From the NCBI RefSeq assembly GCF_002234675.1, contig NC_019879.2:335501-399500 (forward strand): a stretch of DNA of 64,000 nt, read 5' to 3'. The translations under genes and the position numbers were made by a program. The stretch's first letter is position 1. Every line of letters starts with the position of its first letter. The notes beneath the pieces were generated by a model, which was given only the letters and a program-made list of their open reading frames with translations, was not told where the DNA came from and searched no databases. The stretch is from Oryzias latipes. Taxonomy: Eukaryota; Chordata; Actinopteri; Beloniformes; Adrianichthyidae. This document shows positions 11,111-22,516 of this stretch, in pieces.

Positions 11111-11365
11111 CTGTGATGATTTTGAAACTGTAATTAGTATGTAAAAACAACTTCTCATCTGAGTGTAAATTGATAAATGTGTAATGAAAATGAAGATGTC
11201 ACAAGATGTCTGTATTCTCTTTGAAGTGCACTGTGGTCCTGTCTCATTTCTCTGTAGCAAAATGACAATAAAGCTAAACAAGAACTTCAATTTGTAAGCC
11301 TTTAACCTTTTTTCTTGGAACAATGGAAAATAAAAAGATATAAAATAGCTTTGTAAAAAATTTGG

Positions 11366-12240
11366 TTGGGGGGGGGGGGCTGCTTTGTGGTGTATTTGTT
11401 GGCTCTGGTTTGAATCCCAGCCAGATCCTTTCTGCGTGTGGATTTTCTTCCTCTGACAGTCCTAAAACATGCTTCAGAGGTTATCTGGTGGTTCTAAATT
11501 ATTCATCAGGTGTGAATGTGAGTGTGTGGAGTTGTTTGTGTTAAAGTTGCTCTGCAATGTAGAGCCCTGCGCGGGACTATTTTCTTCATCCCGCTCCGGC
11601 CCGCGCCCGCTGAATTTCTGACCAATCCCGCCCGCACCCGCAAAACTCATAGAATTTATTCCCGCACAGTAATAGAGATGGATTGATTTTGTATCGTCTC
11701 CCGTCCCGCAGGAAAAAAACACGTATTTGTATTGATATTATTAAAGAGATTCATGTCCCTCCTCCAGCCTCATCTTTTCATGCATTCCTCTGGTGTAATG
11801 TGCAACCTAATTGTTAAATATATTTTTACAAATCCTGTTCGGTTAAAAGTGTGCGTGTGTGCGCGCGCAGACAGACGGCCTGAAGCGCGCTCTTAGTAGG
11901 AGGCGGGGCGGGGCGCACCCCCAACAACAGGTTAGATGACAGAGGCCATTGGGCGTCTCTACCTGGTGCCTTCACGGAGCTTCAGTACATAAGACTCCAA
12001 CAGCCGCACAGCCTAACGTAGTCCGCTAATATATATTCATGAGATATTCATGCCAGCACTGATCCCGCGGGGTTTTTTTTGCCGCCCGCTCCCACAATTC
12101 AAACCGCCCAATCCCGCGAGATTTGGGTTGGGCGGCGGGACGCGATCCCAATGCAACCCTCTACTGCAATGGATGAACACATTGTCCATGGTGTACCCCA
12201 CCCTCACCCTTCAGTAGCTGGGTATTCTGGTGACCCAAAA
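11366..12240 (+). repeat. common teleost interspersed repeat, split by a hAT MITE
   Basis: 11380-11559 has the familiar order GGTTTGAATCCCAGCC, CTTCCTCTGACAGTCC, AAACATGCTTCAGAGG and GTGTGAATGTGAGTGTG. The continuation at 12164-12235 (CTGCAATGGATGAACACATT, GGTGTACCCCACCCTC) is the normal next part of that repeat. The two arms are separated by the element at 11560-12163. A scrap of the same family is at 34500-34580. Confidence 0.65.
11560..12163. mobile_element. hAT-type MITE, copy A, with perfect 8-bp target duplication
   Basis: The ends are TAGAGCCCTGCGCGGGA and the inverse of TAGAGGGTTGCATTGGGA. CTGCAATG lies on both sides (11552-11559 and 12164-12171); 8 bp is the hAT hallmark. It is 604 bp with no transposase, and carries dense CCCGCNCCCGC-type words near both ends and a GCGCGC core. 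Copy B (36441-37119) is the same element in the opposite orientation. Confidence 0.88.
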
Positions 12241-12647
12241 TAGGAACTCAGCAGGTTTAGAAAGTTGATGGATTATATTTCTGATCATTTTAAGAACTGT
12301 TCTTACTGCCATCCAAGAGTTCTGTTCTGAGCAGGCCCCTGGACTCCACTGAGGAAGTGTTGCACAAAAGGATGTTCTCCACAACTGCAGGTCTTTTCTC
12401 CACTCAGCCATACTATATTTCACAGTCATAGTCTCCTAAACTCCCCCCAGATAAGACGTAAGGCACTACAGCTGATGTTTTTGCACCACCCCACCATTTT
12501 GAAGTTTGTCTGCAGTGCTATTGGCTTTTTTTGTACATTAATTGCTTTTTAATTATTTTTCAAGTAGGTTTTTAGCATAAACTAAATAAGTATTTATCCA
12601 AGTGTCATTGAAGAGTTCAAAGGCACAACAAGGTAGATTAGAGCAGT
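12241..12647. other. 3' flank of crystallin gene 2, nothing recognised
   Basis: No ORF or repeat boundary recognised. Confidence 0.45.
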
Positions 12648-12678
12648 TTTATTGTTTTTGGCATTAGGATTTCAACAT

Positions 12679-13397
12679 TTAATACCAGGAGTCCATGATG
12701 CGCCTCATGCTCATGAACCTCATGCCGCTCCAGCCCATATTCATGAAGCTCCGGTACTCCCCGGGCCTCATGTACATCATCCTGCCTCTGTAGTGGGGCT
12801 GCTCGTACATCAGCCAGTGGCCGTCCATCACGTTGCAGGACATGCAGTTGTTCATGCGGTATCGGTCCATGATGTTGTCGCAGTCGTCCATCATCTCGTA
12901 CATCTGACCTCCGAAGTTCTCCCTCTCATAGATCCTCATCCTGTAGGATCCTCTGTGCTGGAAAGTGCAAAGTGAAAGTGTTTAGACTCAACACACTTCT
13001 AACCTCAGAAGCAGCAAAGAACTTCAAAGGTTTTACACTAACCATGGGGATCATGCGGCAGGACCTGATGCAGTCACTCATACCAAACATGCTCATGTAG
13101 TCGGCGTACTCGCCCCTCCTCATGAAGTACTGGTTCCCCATGTAGTTGGGACGGTCGTAGACCATGAAGCAGCCGCTCTCCACCCTGCAGGAGTGACACC
13201 TGCTCAGGTAGGAGGACATGTCGGAGAAGTCGCTCATGCATTCATAGGAACGTCCCATGAAGTTCCTGTCTTCGTAGAAGATGATCTGAAATGCAACAAG
13301 TTTTGCTTGAATAAACCCAGACCAACATCGTAAATGAAGTTTTGGGGAAGAAGTCAGGGTTTTGTACCTTTCCTCTCATGCCCATGTCGGTGCTCAT
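12679..13397 (-). CDS. crygm: gamma-M crystallin, gene 2 (183 aa, three exons)
   Basis: Exon 1 is 13368-13397 ([10 protein letters not shown], a longer leader like gene 1), exon 2 13043-13285 and exon 3 12679-12957. Introns are 82 and 85 bp and all junctions are phase 0. The C-domain opens [18 protein letters not shown] and ends RRIMDSWY. About 32 of 183 residues are Met, the highest in the array. Two features set it apart: NFMGRS instead of NFQGRS in the first Greek key, and Phe in place of the usual Cys in the SDCSDM motif (SDFSDM). Its C-terminus and intron 2 start (CACAGAGGATCC; GCAAAGTGAAAGTG on the plus strand) are shared with gene 3 or 5 rather than 1 and 4. AATAAA is at 12648-12653, 26 bp after the stop. 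Confidence 0.95.
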
Positions 13398-13464
13398 GTT
13401 GGCTGTAGATGAGTTGTTGCTGTTGTTCCTGCAAACTGATGCTCTACCAGGTTTAACCCTTTCC

Positions 13465-13538
13465 CTTTTATACCTTGCTTCATGTAAAGAACTACTGAAC
13501 CTCCCATCACCCCCTTAATTAAAACCCTGACTCGGCAG
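13465..13538 (-). promoter_or_regulatory. promoter of crystallin gene 2: TATA and Maf-like site
   Basis: On the minus strand TATAAAAG is at 13465-13472 and TGCCGAGTCAG, a Maf-element variant, at 13528-13538, 56 bp upstream of the TATA box. Where other genes have a Sox core, this one has TTAATTAAGG, so a Sox site is not evident. Confidence 0.65.
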
Positions 13539-14155
13539 CTCACGTTGAGCTGCACAGAATGCAGAGGTTACGGTCATTTTTCAGTCTTTAGAAAAGCTTT
13601 GCTCTGGTCACACAGAGCATTTTCAACAGTTTCTTTCAGTGAATGGGCTGGCCCATGTGACTGTTAAGAACTGTTTGTACTACAGCTGCATGCCACATCA
13701 TGTTTCCACATTGTTTATCTAAACAAAACAGTTTGTCTTGTTGGTATACTAAAAAAGTGCTAAAACACACAAATAAGTAGCTCTACAGGAAAATATTCAA
13801 TAATTAAATGTTCAAATTCTGACTTCTGATGCAAAAATTAAATCTAACCACTAATTTCAGTTCAAATGAACTTATTGGAAGTGATAAAGAGAAAAGGACT
13901 TGACTGGTAACGTTGTACTGAGATGACAATAAATGGGAAATGTGGATTTTTCACCTGCCAAAGTCTGCAAAATTAAAGTCCAGTAACACTCACTGTCATC
14001 AAATTTATCACAGTTTTAGTCACAGAATGTCTTTTTATAATTGAAAGTCACGTTTTATTTTTGTTTAACTTAATTAGACACCCCAAAAAATACACATTGG
14101 AGCACGTTGGGTTTCCTTGGCTCTACAGGTTTTTATAGCGTTCTCTATATACGTG
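13539..14155. other. intergenic, nothing recognised
   Basis: AT-rich upstream sequence of gene 2 without visible features. Confidence 0.45.
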
Positions 14156-14440
14156 TTATGATATAGTCATCGTATAGATAGTAAATTTATTCAATGTTTT
14201 TCGACAAAGTTCTTCCTTAGTTCTTATTTTATGATGCAGCAATTGCATTAGGAATATTTCCTTTACAATTTTTTCCCATTCCTGCTGTGTTGGTGAGTCT
14301 GTTTCTTGTTTTCTTGGAAGGTTTTGACTTATCATTTGCTTGATATATTGCCTCAAATATGAAATGTGCTTTTCTTTGGTATATTGTAGCCCAGGATCCT
14401 GGTTTTAATCTGATTATAATCCTCCCAGGGGGGGCTAACT
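14156..14440 (-). mobile_element. L1/Tx1-like LINE C-terminus, fragment
   Basis: The minus-strand frame at 14156-14356 reads PTQQEWEKIVKEIFLMQLLHHKI. Its W..I..EI..M spacing recalls the C-terminus of fish L1/Tx1-type ORF2 (usually W..ii.eI..ME). It is short, with no catalytic motif, so this is a family-level guess. Confidence 0.4.
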
Positions 14441-15601
14441 TTGGGGCAAGACCAAAAGATATTGGAGGGGGGTCTATATTTATATCTCGACATTTTCTAC
14501 GACAGGGCTGAGGCTCAAAGCGTGCTTGATTATGATTCTGGGTGTTATAAAATATCTCATAAAGTGGGGGTCTTGCGTGTTGCCAAATTTAAAGTCAATC
14601 ATCTTCAGGTATGTTTAAACCAGTTCCCTTTCCCATGTCTTTTTGACAGGTGGTTTTTTAAAACTTTTTGAGAGGAACATTCAGTGTCCAACGTCATGGC
14701 TGATCTGAGTAAAATGGCGCCATTGAAAGATAAGCAGAAACATCAAATTCTGGGATTGCTAATTTTGGATTACCCCACTAATCATTTTATTGGTGGAGTA
14801 CCTTTTTCCAGAGAGCTCGGATCGTCCAGTACGAGGATCAGCAGCAGCCTTATTAACGAGTGGCCAGCGAGTGAGACAGGGCGGCCTCCCACCAAACGCG
14901 TGAGATTGTTGGACATTACCTTTTCTTCCAGAGCCTTTTCTTTTTTTTGTTAGCAAGACTGCAGGACTTGGGTTTGAACTGTGGTATTTGTACATGTTAT
15001 GGACTTTGGGGATATCGGGTTGTTTGTATTTTGAGTGTTGGCCTGGTGTTTAACCAATGTAAAGTACGTCTTTTTGGTTTGCACAAACAAGTGATTACAC
15101 TATATGTGTTTATTATTATTATTGTTAGTATCGTTATTGATGATGATCCTATCATTTACTTAATGCCCCTGCCGTAGAACGGTGTTGTGACGTTCCCCTC
15201 ACTGAGTGGAGGGTGGATTGTTACAGTCCTGATATCTTTCCACATTGTAGCAGAATGACCTTGTTCAGCGAGCAGGCATCTTTGATTGGACACCTCAAGT
15301 CGAACTTCCAAGACTACACGAAGCCATAAAGTGATTTAGCCCAAACTTAGGTTCATGACTGGTCACTTCCATGGCAAATGTATTGAGTTCAATGTTGTAT
15401 ACGTTAAAGGGATCAGGGTTGAAATAAATGTTGTATAGCTGGCTGTGATAGCCAGCGGTCTGGGGTAGACCTTAAAATGAGTAAATGGCTGTGGTAGCCA
15501 TTAAAAAGGGATGTGGTGATAAACCAAACTGATGAAAATAGGTGCCTTGTAATGACTTTTGAAGGAAATGTTAAGTCTAGGTATCTTTCTACAGTGCAGC
15601 A
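14441..15601. other. unassigned sequence containing an empty-site paralogue
   Basis: No gene recognised. 15231-15280 (TGATATCTTTCCACATTGTA then GCAGAATGACCTTGTTCAGC) matches the two flanks of the next element joined together (15578-15601 plus 18759-18785). It therefore serves as an uninterrupted copy of that target sequence. Confidence 0.5.
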
Positions 15602-16324
15602 CACTCTAAAGAAAAATACACTGGGCCAACTTAAACAAATTGAGGTAACAATTTGCATTGATCTTTTTGAGTTATCCCAACTCTAATCAGTATTGAGTAA
15701 ATTAAATTTGACTTTTTGAGTTTAATTAACTTAATTTTATTTAGTCCCACAAACACAAATTATTTTTTATTTTTAAGTAAAAGCTTCTGGTGAATTTAAG
15801 TTAGCAAGTTATTGAATTTAAGCTACTTCAACTTATTTGTTTTCTTTTACTTTTACTCAAAAAAGTCCATGCAAATTGTTACCTTAATTTTTTCAGCATT
15901 GTAAACTTAATTCAATCAGTTGAGACAACTCCACCATTCTCGTTTTTGCTTCAATTGTTTATTATGAAAAGAAACAGTATTTTTCAAACATACACCATCC
16001 AATACTTCACAAAATTAAGAAACGATAATCCGCCTTTATACTCATTTCTCGTTGCTTCTCAAAAATTAAAGATTCAAAAGAATGTAAAGATTGGTAGTGA
16101 CTCTAACAATATTTAATCTCCTGCATACAATGTACAAAGTAAAAGAAATACTTCAGTGACAAATAACACCTTCAAAAGTCAAACATAAAACATTTTTGTT
16201 AGGCTTACAATTGAAACTGCTTAAAGGTGTAGCTGCTACATGCACATCGGCAACAAAAAATTAGCAGCACAATAACCGATTTCAATGCACAGGTGTAAAT
16301 ATTCCAAGCAAAACGGCTGATGCC

Positions 16325-16531
16325 CTGCTGGTTTTCCAGGTTTCCTTGTTGTACTTCCTTTTAATCACCTGGTCACGTGTGTTCAGCCAATCAGAGGCAG
16401 AAAAAAGGATGTTGGTGGAAACAAAGAAACTGAGGCTCTCACTTCCTCCAAATGTCCTCTTTTTTTCCTCATTCTTGCTGGACACACAAGACCAGGTGAA
16501 CATGATGCAGAAAGATCTGGAAAACCAGCAG
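16325..16531. repeat. imperfect 207-bp palindrome 3' of the element-borne gene
   Basis: CTGCTGGTTTTCCAG (16325-16339) is exactly inverted at 16517-16531. Further matched words occur inward (CACCTGGTCA against GACCAGGTGA; GTGTGTTCAGC against GCTGGACACAC). A transcript through it could fold into one long hairpin lying in the presumed 3' UTR. Confidence 0.7.
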
Positions 16532-16597
16532 GACGTCGGCCCTCCAGGTATGAAGTTTTACACCACTGTTTTAGAACACTTACTGCCAAGTAGTTCT

Positions 16598-17132
16598 TCA
16601 CCCTTTCAGGGCATCAAGCTCAAAGAAAACTTTCTGAAAGACCTGCAAGGTGTTCTTTAGACTTTTTGATTTACTGATGTTCAGGGCATATATCAGTCCC
16701 ATAAGCAAGGCACAGGCTCTGGGTGCATCCAGGTCTCCAAGGACTTCTGTTTCCTCGATCACCACTCCTGCATGAACTGGTGTAGTCCCTCTTGCGATGG
16801 AAATTTTCAAGACTTCCCTGGTGATATCAGCATCTTCATCCTAAAAATAATTTTAAAATAATAACAATGTTTGAAGTCCAAAGAAAAAGGGATCAAGTGT
16901 CTTATAAGTCCTCTACCTACCACCAGTTCTTTGAAAAGATCTTCTTCTTTTTCATTTAGGTAGACAACCAAGGAATGAATAGCAGCCCCCCTTTTCCTTT
17001 TAATGGAATGATCCTGTAGAGAGAAGAGGAAAACTTAATGTGTATGAACTTATTAAAACTTACAACAATGTCAAGTGGCAACTAACGTGTTTTTACCTCT
17101 TCCACCATAGTCTTAATACGCTGAAAGTCCAT
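16598..17132 (-). CDS. SAMD3-like C-terminal domain protein, element-borne spliced gene (predicted 123 aa)
   Basis: There are three coding exons: 17097-17132 and upstream (MDFQRIKTMVEE), 16921-17013 (31 codons, DHSIKRKRGAAIHSLVVYLN...) and 16598-16840 (80 codons plus TGA, DEDADITREVLKISIARGTT...). Junctions are phase 0 with good signals: GAG|GTAAAA, CTACAG|GAT, GTG|GTAGGT, TTTTTAG|GAT. An untranslated first exon probably ends at 18420 (CTCTCTG|GTAAGT). From memory, the last exon resembles the C-terminal region of fish proteins named 'sterile alpha motif domain-containing protein 3-like' (motifs like VVIEETEVL, CALLMGLIYALNI, FQKVFFELD). No SAM domain is visible. The function is unknown; open frames and intact splice sites suggest recent constraint or youth. 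A possible AATAAA is at 15958-15963. The acceptor of the first coding exon (about 17140-17160) is unclear, so the start is tentative. Confidence 0.55.
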
Positions 17133-18758
17133 TTTGTGGCTCCTCCTCTTGTGGAAACCAGGGACATTATTTTAATGGTAATGGTCTACTTTTGACATGG
17201 ATGTTGCCCCCATAGTGGTGATGTGTTTAAATCCTTCATTAATCTCTTTAGAAATAAGTAAAACATGAAAACTTACAATTCACTTTTGTACATTCATCTA
17301 CACAGTAAATGCTTTAAGTAAAATATTTCCATGAGCAGCACTAAAAAGAGCATGCCATGTGTCTCTGACATTACTGACTGGTGGTTCTTATTCCTAAATT
17401 AATTTACATAAATATCACTGTTGATAATTGGGATTTACAGGTTATACCTGAAAAACTATAAGAAAACTGTTTAAATAAAATGTTAACCGTTTTTATTTTT
17501 GTAAACTGGCTTACAAAGGAACAAAAAAAAAACCTTAAAATAAAACTTGGAGCAGCTTTTTAAATGCTAAACTATAAGGTAAAAATGTATTTCAAACTAA
17601 AGCTGGGGTGAAGAGTAAAAATAGAACAACAATTTTCCAACTGTTCAAGAATGATCCTTCCTTATTTTTCCTTTTTTCAAGTGAGTTAAGACCATAAACT
17701 TTCCTGCCAAATATATTCGTATATGTTTAAGATAAAATTAGGGTTTGCAGGAAAGGTGCGGATAAGGGAGGAGCTGGACTTTCTCGATAAACGTTTTCTA
17801 TCTGCTAAAAATGTATAATGTATCACTGATATAGCTGCCTTAGTTGGAGAACAAATAAACTGTACTCAAATATTTAACCTACAGAAAAGCAATGTTCCAG
17901 ATATGACTCATTATGCAGTTAATCTTAAGAGGAAACTAATTAACAGAGTGAAGTAAAACATTCAAACTTACAAAATGTCTCTCTCATACAGGCAAATAAC
18001 ACCAGAACTGGATAAATAACCCCACCGAGCCGTTCAATTTGCGACACCTGACGCAGACAAAGCCGTTAGTGTTTCTCCCGCCAGTAATATTCAAATGCTA
18101 ACGTTGTGTGTTTGCAACAGTGAGACAACATGTCAGAAAAACTATGCGAGAAGGCAGTTTATTCTTGCCGTTTATTCAGTTGAACTTGAGATCAAAATGA
18201 CACCGAATACTTGGTTCTAGTCTTGTTAAAATATAACATAGTCCCCCCCCAGTACCCTATGAATTCAGTTGCTAGCTAAAAGTCGACGTTAGCAAGAAAA
18301 CAACATCATGGCAGGTGTAGTAAGGTGTTTTTTTCCTGCACCTCTCGCGACACAGTTGAAAGATAATATTTTATTTGAATTAGTTTGGCCAAAAACAAAT
18401 TTAAAAAATGAGAACTTACCAGAGAGGACAGTCCTTCATTGAGCTGCTTCGTGCTTGCTCCGTTTCTCCTCGAAGGCGTGGCCTGTCCTTCCGGTGTTGT
18501 TGCACTAGCTTTTCAAGAATGCTAAACATAAAATCAAGTTTCACCAACTTAATATTTTGTTGTTGTTGAGTGAACACAAAATTGTTCTCACCAAAATTAA
18601 GTTCTCACCACTTTAATACAATTTGAGTTCAACTCACTTCTTTAAATAAGTTAACAACTTACTATTATAACTTTATCGAGCAAACTTAAATATTTGTGCT
18701 TAAAATTTTGTTTTTTTTAAGTTCTACATACCAACCCCATGAATCATTTGTTAGAGTG

Positions 18759-18870
18759 CAGAATGACCTCGTTCAGCCTCTGACAGGCTGATATCCTTGC
18801 ATATTTATCATCCGAATTTCCCTACGGGGATTAATAAAGTTGATCTTTATCTTAATCTGCTTTAAACAAT
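18759..18870 (+). mobile_element. LINE 3' tail fragment
   Basis: CGGGGATTAATAAAGTTGAT followed by CTTTATCTT is the usual 3' end of Rex1-type fish LINEs (compare GGGATCAATAAAGTATC at 46256-46272). Only the tail is visible. Confidence 0.45.
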
Positions 18871-20115
18871 GTCTTTTTACTTTAAACACATCAGCTGAGG
18901 CAATCTGCAAAAATATAAAATATCCCGCCATTTGGGTTTGGCACCCCACAAGGGCTTGCTCAGTTTGAGGTAACCTGTGGGAAGGTGATGGCCCCCTAAA
19001 CATGGAAGGAAATTGTGTTTTGTTGTTTTTTGTAAATGTTGTTTTTTGTGGACTGAAGATTTGTGAAGACAGTGAATGGCTGCCCGTTCCTACGATTACA
19101 GGGACGTCTGCTCGTCAAACGGTGTGTGGCATTACTGCAGGTGAAGGTTGTGTGAAGCTAGATAGAGTAGAAGTAGAAGATGTTGGCTTTTGCAGAGAGC
19201 AAGCAAACCCAGAAGATAAGAAGAAAGCTGCAGGAAGACTGACTCAATACTTAACATAGTACAAAGTAGAAAAGGATAGATTTGCTTTGTTTGCTATTTT
19301 GGTTGTTCTCAATAGCTAGAGGATGTGGAACCACACTTAATAAAGTGTGATCACTCTGAAATAAAGTCTGTTTTGTGTTGTGTTCCTACAAATGCAGAAA
19401 ATTGATAGCTGGAGCTACAGAAGCCGTGGAGAAGCAGGTGAGACTGTGCTCCATCACACATTGACCTAAACTATTTCTTTAATGCGGCTCTTTGTTCTTT
19501 GACAGTGAAAAATACAGAGACTGCTAAATTTTCAAGATATTTATATTTTCCTTCCCCTTAACACCAAGAATGATCTGGCCCCTAATCCTTGGCATTCCTT
19601 CCAAGTCTGCTGATGTCAGATTACACCACAGCTACATCTGTAGGCCCCCTCCCATTCCTTAGTCCTTGAGATGGTATCTTTTGTGAGGTAGCAGTGGCCC
19701 AGCCCCAGCAACTGGCTCCACATCAGCACAAAGGATTGGGCCTGCTTCGTGGTGGAGGCCAAGGAAGTGGGTGAAGCATTTGTGGCAGGTATTGACAATC
19801 CTCTGGACACCTGGTTGACGCGGATGCTGGGACTTTGGAAAACTCTCTTATTGAAAAAGGGGGACCACACCCTCCTCCCTACTGGACGTGATTGCTAGCA
19901 GCAGTGCGCTCTGGTGTGGTGGCGGATGACCTCGGTTAGTTGTGATGGGTTAGTGTAGTGATTTCCACTTTTTGAGTGGTGAGCTCTTGTGAGAGCTTAA
20001 AAGGGAAAATGTGGGGCCCCTTTTTTCTCATTTTTATACATACTGTTTATGTCAGAGGTGCCCACAATGTTTTGGCATGTGAGCTACTTTTGAGACGAAA
20101 ATGTCGCAAAGATCT
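18871..20115. other. unassigned sequence
   Basis: No convincing gene or repeat. 19560-19900 has coding-like texture on the plus strand that recalls retroelement debris, without a motif I can name. Confidence 0.35.
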
Positions 20116-21660
20116 ACCTATATATATATATATATAAACACCCACCGCGGGTGGTTTCTCCTCCAAGCTGGGGTCCCCTATCAGAGGCCTGGGAGCTTGA
20201 GGGTCCTGCAGTATCTTAGCTGTTCCTGTTCTTTTCTGGACTGAGAGGTCTGAGGTCTTTCCAGGTATCTGTTGTAGCCACTCCTCCAGCTTGGGGGTTA
20301 CTGCCCCGAGTGCTCCAATTACCACAGGTACCACTGTCACCTTCACTTTCCAGGCTTTCTCCAGTTCTTCTCTGAGTCCCTGGTATTTCTCCAGTTTCTC
20401 ATGTTCCTTCTTCCTGATGTTTCCATCACTTGGCACTGCCACATCCACCACAACGGCTTTCCTCTGTTCTTTATCCACCACTACAATGTCTGGTTGGTTC
20501 GCCATTACCATCCTATCAGTCTGGATCTGGAAGTCCCACAGGATCTTTGCCCTCTCATTCTCTACCACCTTCGGAGGTGTTTCCCATTTTGACCTTGGGG
20601 TTTCCAGTTCATATTCTGCACACATGTTCCTGTATATTATTCCAGCCACTTGATTGTGGCGCTCCATGTATGCTTTCCCTGCCAGCATCTTACATCCTGC
20701 AGTTATGTGCTGGATTGTTTCAGGCGCCTCTTTGCACAGCCTACACCTTGGGTCTTGTCTGGTGTGGTAGATCTACACCTTGGGTCTTGTCTGGTGTGGT
20801 AGATTTACACCTTGGGTCTTGGGTCAGCTTGTTTATCCGTCTGGCTTCATTGTCTCTTGTGTACCTCTTTAGGCGGCTGCTCAAGGCTAGGAGTCTTTGT
20901 TTGGCAGTTTCCAGTGCTTCAGGTATGGGCATCTATCTGACTGTATCTCTTAGGTACTTGCTTTCTCATTGTACCTCTTTGAGCCTCTGTCAGCTTACTC
21001 ACATCCTTCCGAGTTGCCTTGATTTTGGCCTCTAACCGTTGCTTCCATGGTGGGTACTGTTTTCTTCCATGGTTGCTCTTGTAGCCAAGCATCTCAAGGA
21101 TCACTGCTGCTGAAGTGTAAACCAGTTCATTGGTTTCTGTGATGGTAGGAATTGCCCTCAATGCTTCATTCACAGTTTCCAGTAGACTTTCAGGCGGTAC
21201 ATCACTTAACCGTTGTAGCTGGTGACGGGGTGGCCTAGTGTTCATTCTAGACATGATCTTGTCTTTCAGGTCATTTGCTTCCTCCCTCAGCGTATCTGTG
21301 GTTGTTGGGTTGTGTACCTAAGCTCAGGGTGGGAGTGTGGTAAAGCATCCTCTCTGACCTGCTGTGCTGGCTCTCCCGTGGTATTGCAATTGGATTGTAA
21401 CGCTTCAATCTCAATTTGTGATAGGAGTTGCCGTTTGTGGATATTAGAACATTGGGCTGTTTGGCAGTAAGCCTTGATTGGGGGTTTCGAAGCATCCATT
21501 CATTCCACATTCTCTGCATGTAACCCCTCTGGGTGGGATTACTTGAGTAGTAGCATTCTAACAGAACCTTGTTGTCACATCTAGTCCATTTCCGTCTTGT
21601 TCCAGTAGCTCACTTTCCATCAGGGTGCTCTGGTCCCCCAGCACCTGACGCAGACCTTGT
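20116..21660 (-). mobile_element. Rex6/R4-type LINE, 3' part with restriction-like endonuclease domain
   Basis: The minus strand encodes the end of a site-specific-type LINE ORF. 20047-20688 gives HNQVAGIIYRNMCAEYEL, SKWETPPKVVENERAKILWD, then PDIVVVD...KAVVVDVAVP, which fits the PD-(D/E)XK endonuclease core known for R2/R4/Rex6 LINEs. Upstream lie the CRLCKEAPETIQHITAGC zinc motif region (read across a frame change) and the blocks at 20919-21254 and 21271-21519. RT catalytic blocks are not seen. A 32-bp tandem duplication at 20741-20820 and several frame changes mark it as dead. The 3' end meets a TA repeat near 20120. Confidence 0.75.
20741..20820. repeat. 32-bp tandem duplication inside the Rex6/R4-like LINE
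   Basis: The unit starting CTACACCTTGGGTCTTG occurs at 20741-20772 and 20773-20804, with a half unit at 20805-20820. It lies in the zinc-motif part of the ORF. Confidence 0.9.
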
Positions 21661-22475
21661 TTGACGGGGCGACGTCTGAGTCGGCATGACATGTGGTTCA
21701 TTGTCTCTCAAGTTGTGAGGCAGGCAGTAGCGTTAAGGGTCTTGCCCAAGGACCGTCACTGGGTGATGTTATCTGCTCACCATTGTTATGATAATTGTCC
21801 CATTACCATTACTTGCCATTATTTGTTGGCATATATATATATATATATGTGTGTGTGTCTGTGTATTTATATATATGTGTAGTATTTTGAGACTAAAATA
21901 CTGTTTTTTTAGTATGAACTATTAGTACAAAATGAACTGATAATTCAAAAACTACACAGTAAAAGTACACAAACCTATATAAGGGAGATACTTTAGTACT
22001 AACAGATGAGCCATTTTATTACAAATCAGAAAGCAGCAACTATCGTATTTCATGCTCTGCTGTAAATGGGGGGAGCATTTCTAAAGCGCTGCGAGCTACG
22101 TGGGGAGCGCTTACGTGGTCAGGATTGCATGCTGCTTGAAACCTGGAGCTCCGTATAACTTTGACCCAACTTTGAATAAAAACTTTTTAGTAACTTTTTA
22201 ATAAATGCATTATTTTCCTAAACCAGGTTTTTGTATCTCACTTTCTCAACAACCAACCCAGGGAGGCCTGCAGAGAGCTAACTCAATAAAAAACACAATG
22301 TCCTGCCAACCAACACAACATGGACGTGCCAAAGATGTAACAGACTGTTTTGTATTTAATAATACCGTCATAAGTAACATTTTATAAAAATTTCAGTGTC
22401 TGTAGTAATGCTGTGGTATGCTTTTTAAAACCAAAAACCAGATGATGACACATTTATCTGCTAAAGATCTTTAGA
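21661..22475. other. unassigned; AT/GT microsatellite at 21831-21890
   Basis: The part to 21825 may be more LINE. (AT)n followed by (GT)n occupies about 21831-21890. The rest is the AT-rich 3' flank of gene 3. Confidence 0.45.
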
Positions 22476-22516
22476 TTTATTTTATCAAAACCTTTAATGT
22501 TTGGTGAAACAGATTT

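Larger units (their letters stand above)
15602..18758 (-). mobile_element. 3.16 kb mobile unit carrying a small spliced gene
   Basis: Its outer ends are the inverted pair CACTCTAA (15602-15609) and TTAGAGTG (18751-18758). Both flanks continue in register with an uninterrupted relative at 15231-15280, which strongly supports the boundaries. The outer 250 bp at each end are rich in AACTTAA/TTAAGTT/GAGTT words with weak mutual inverted similarity. Inside, on the minus strand, is a gene with a GC-rich first exon near 18420-18510 and three coding exons. No transposase is seen, so it would be non-autonomous, or its mover is unrecognised. The class is not known to me; similar AACTTAA-rich ends are common in fish repeats. 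Confidence 0.65.

Noticed and set aside
14441-14671. 76-residue frame after the L1-like scrap as a host gene
   Set aside because: No recognisable domain, no exon structure, flanked by repeat debris.
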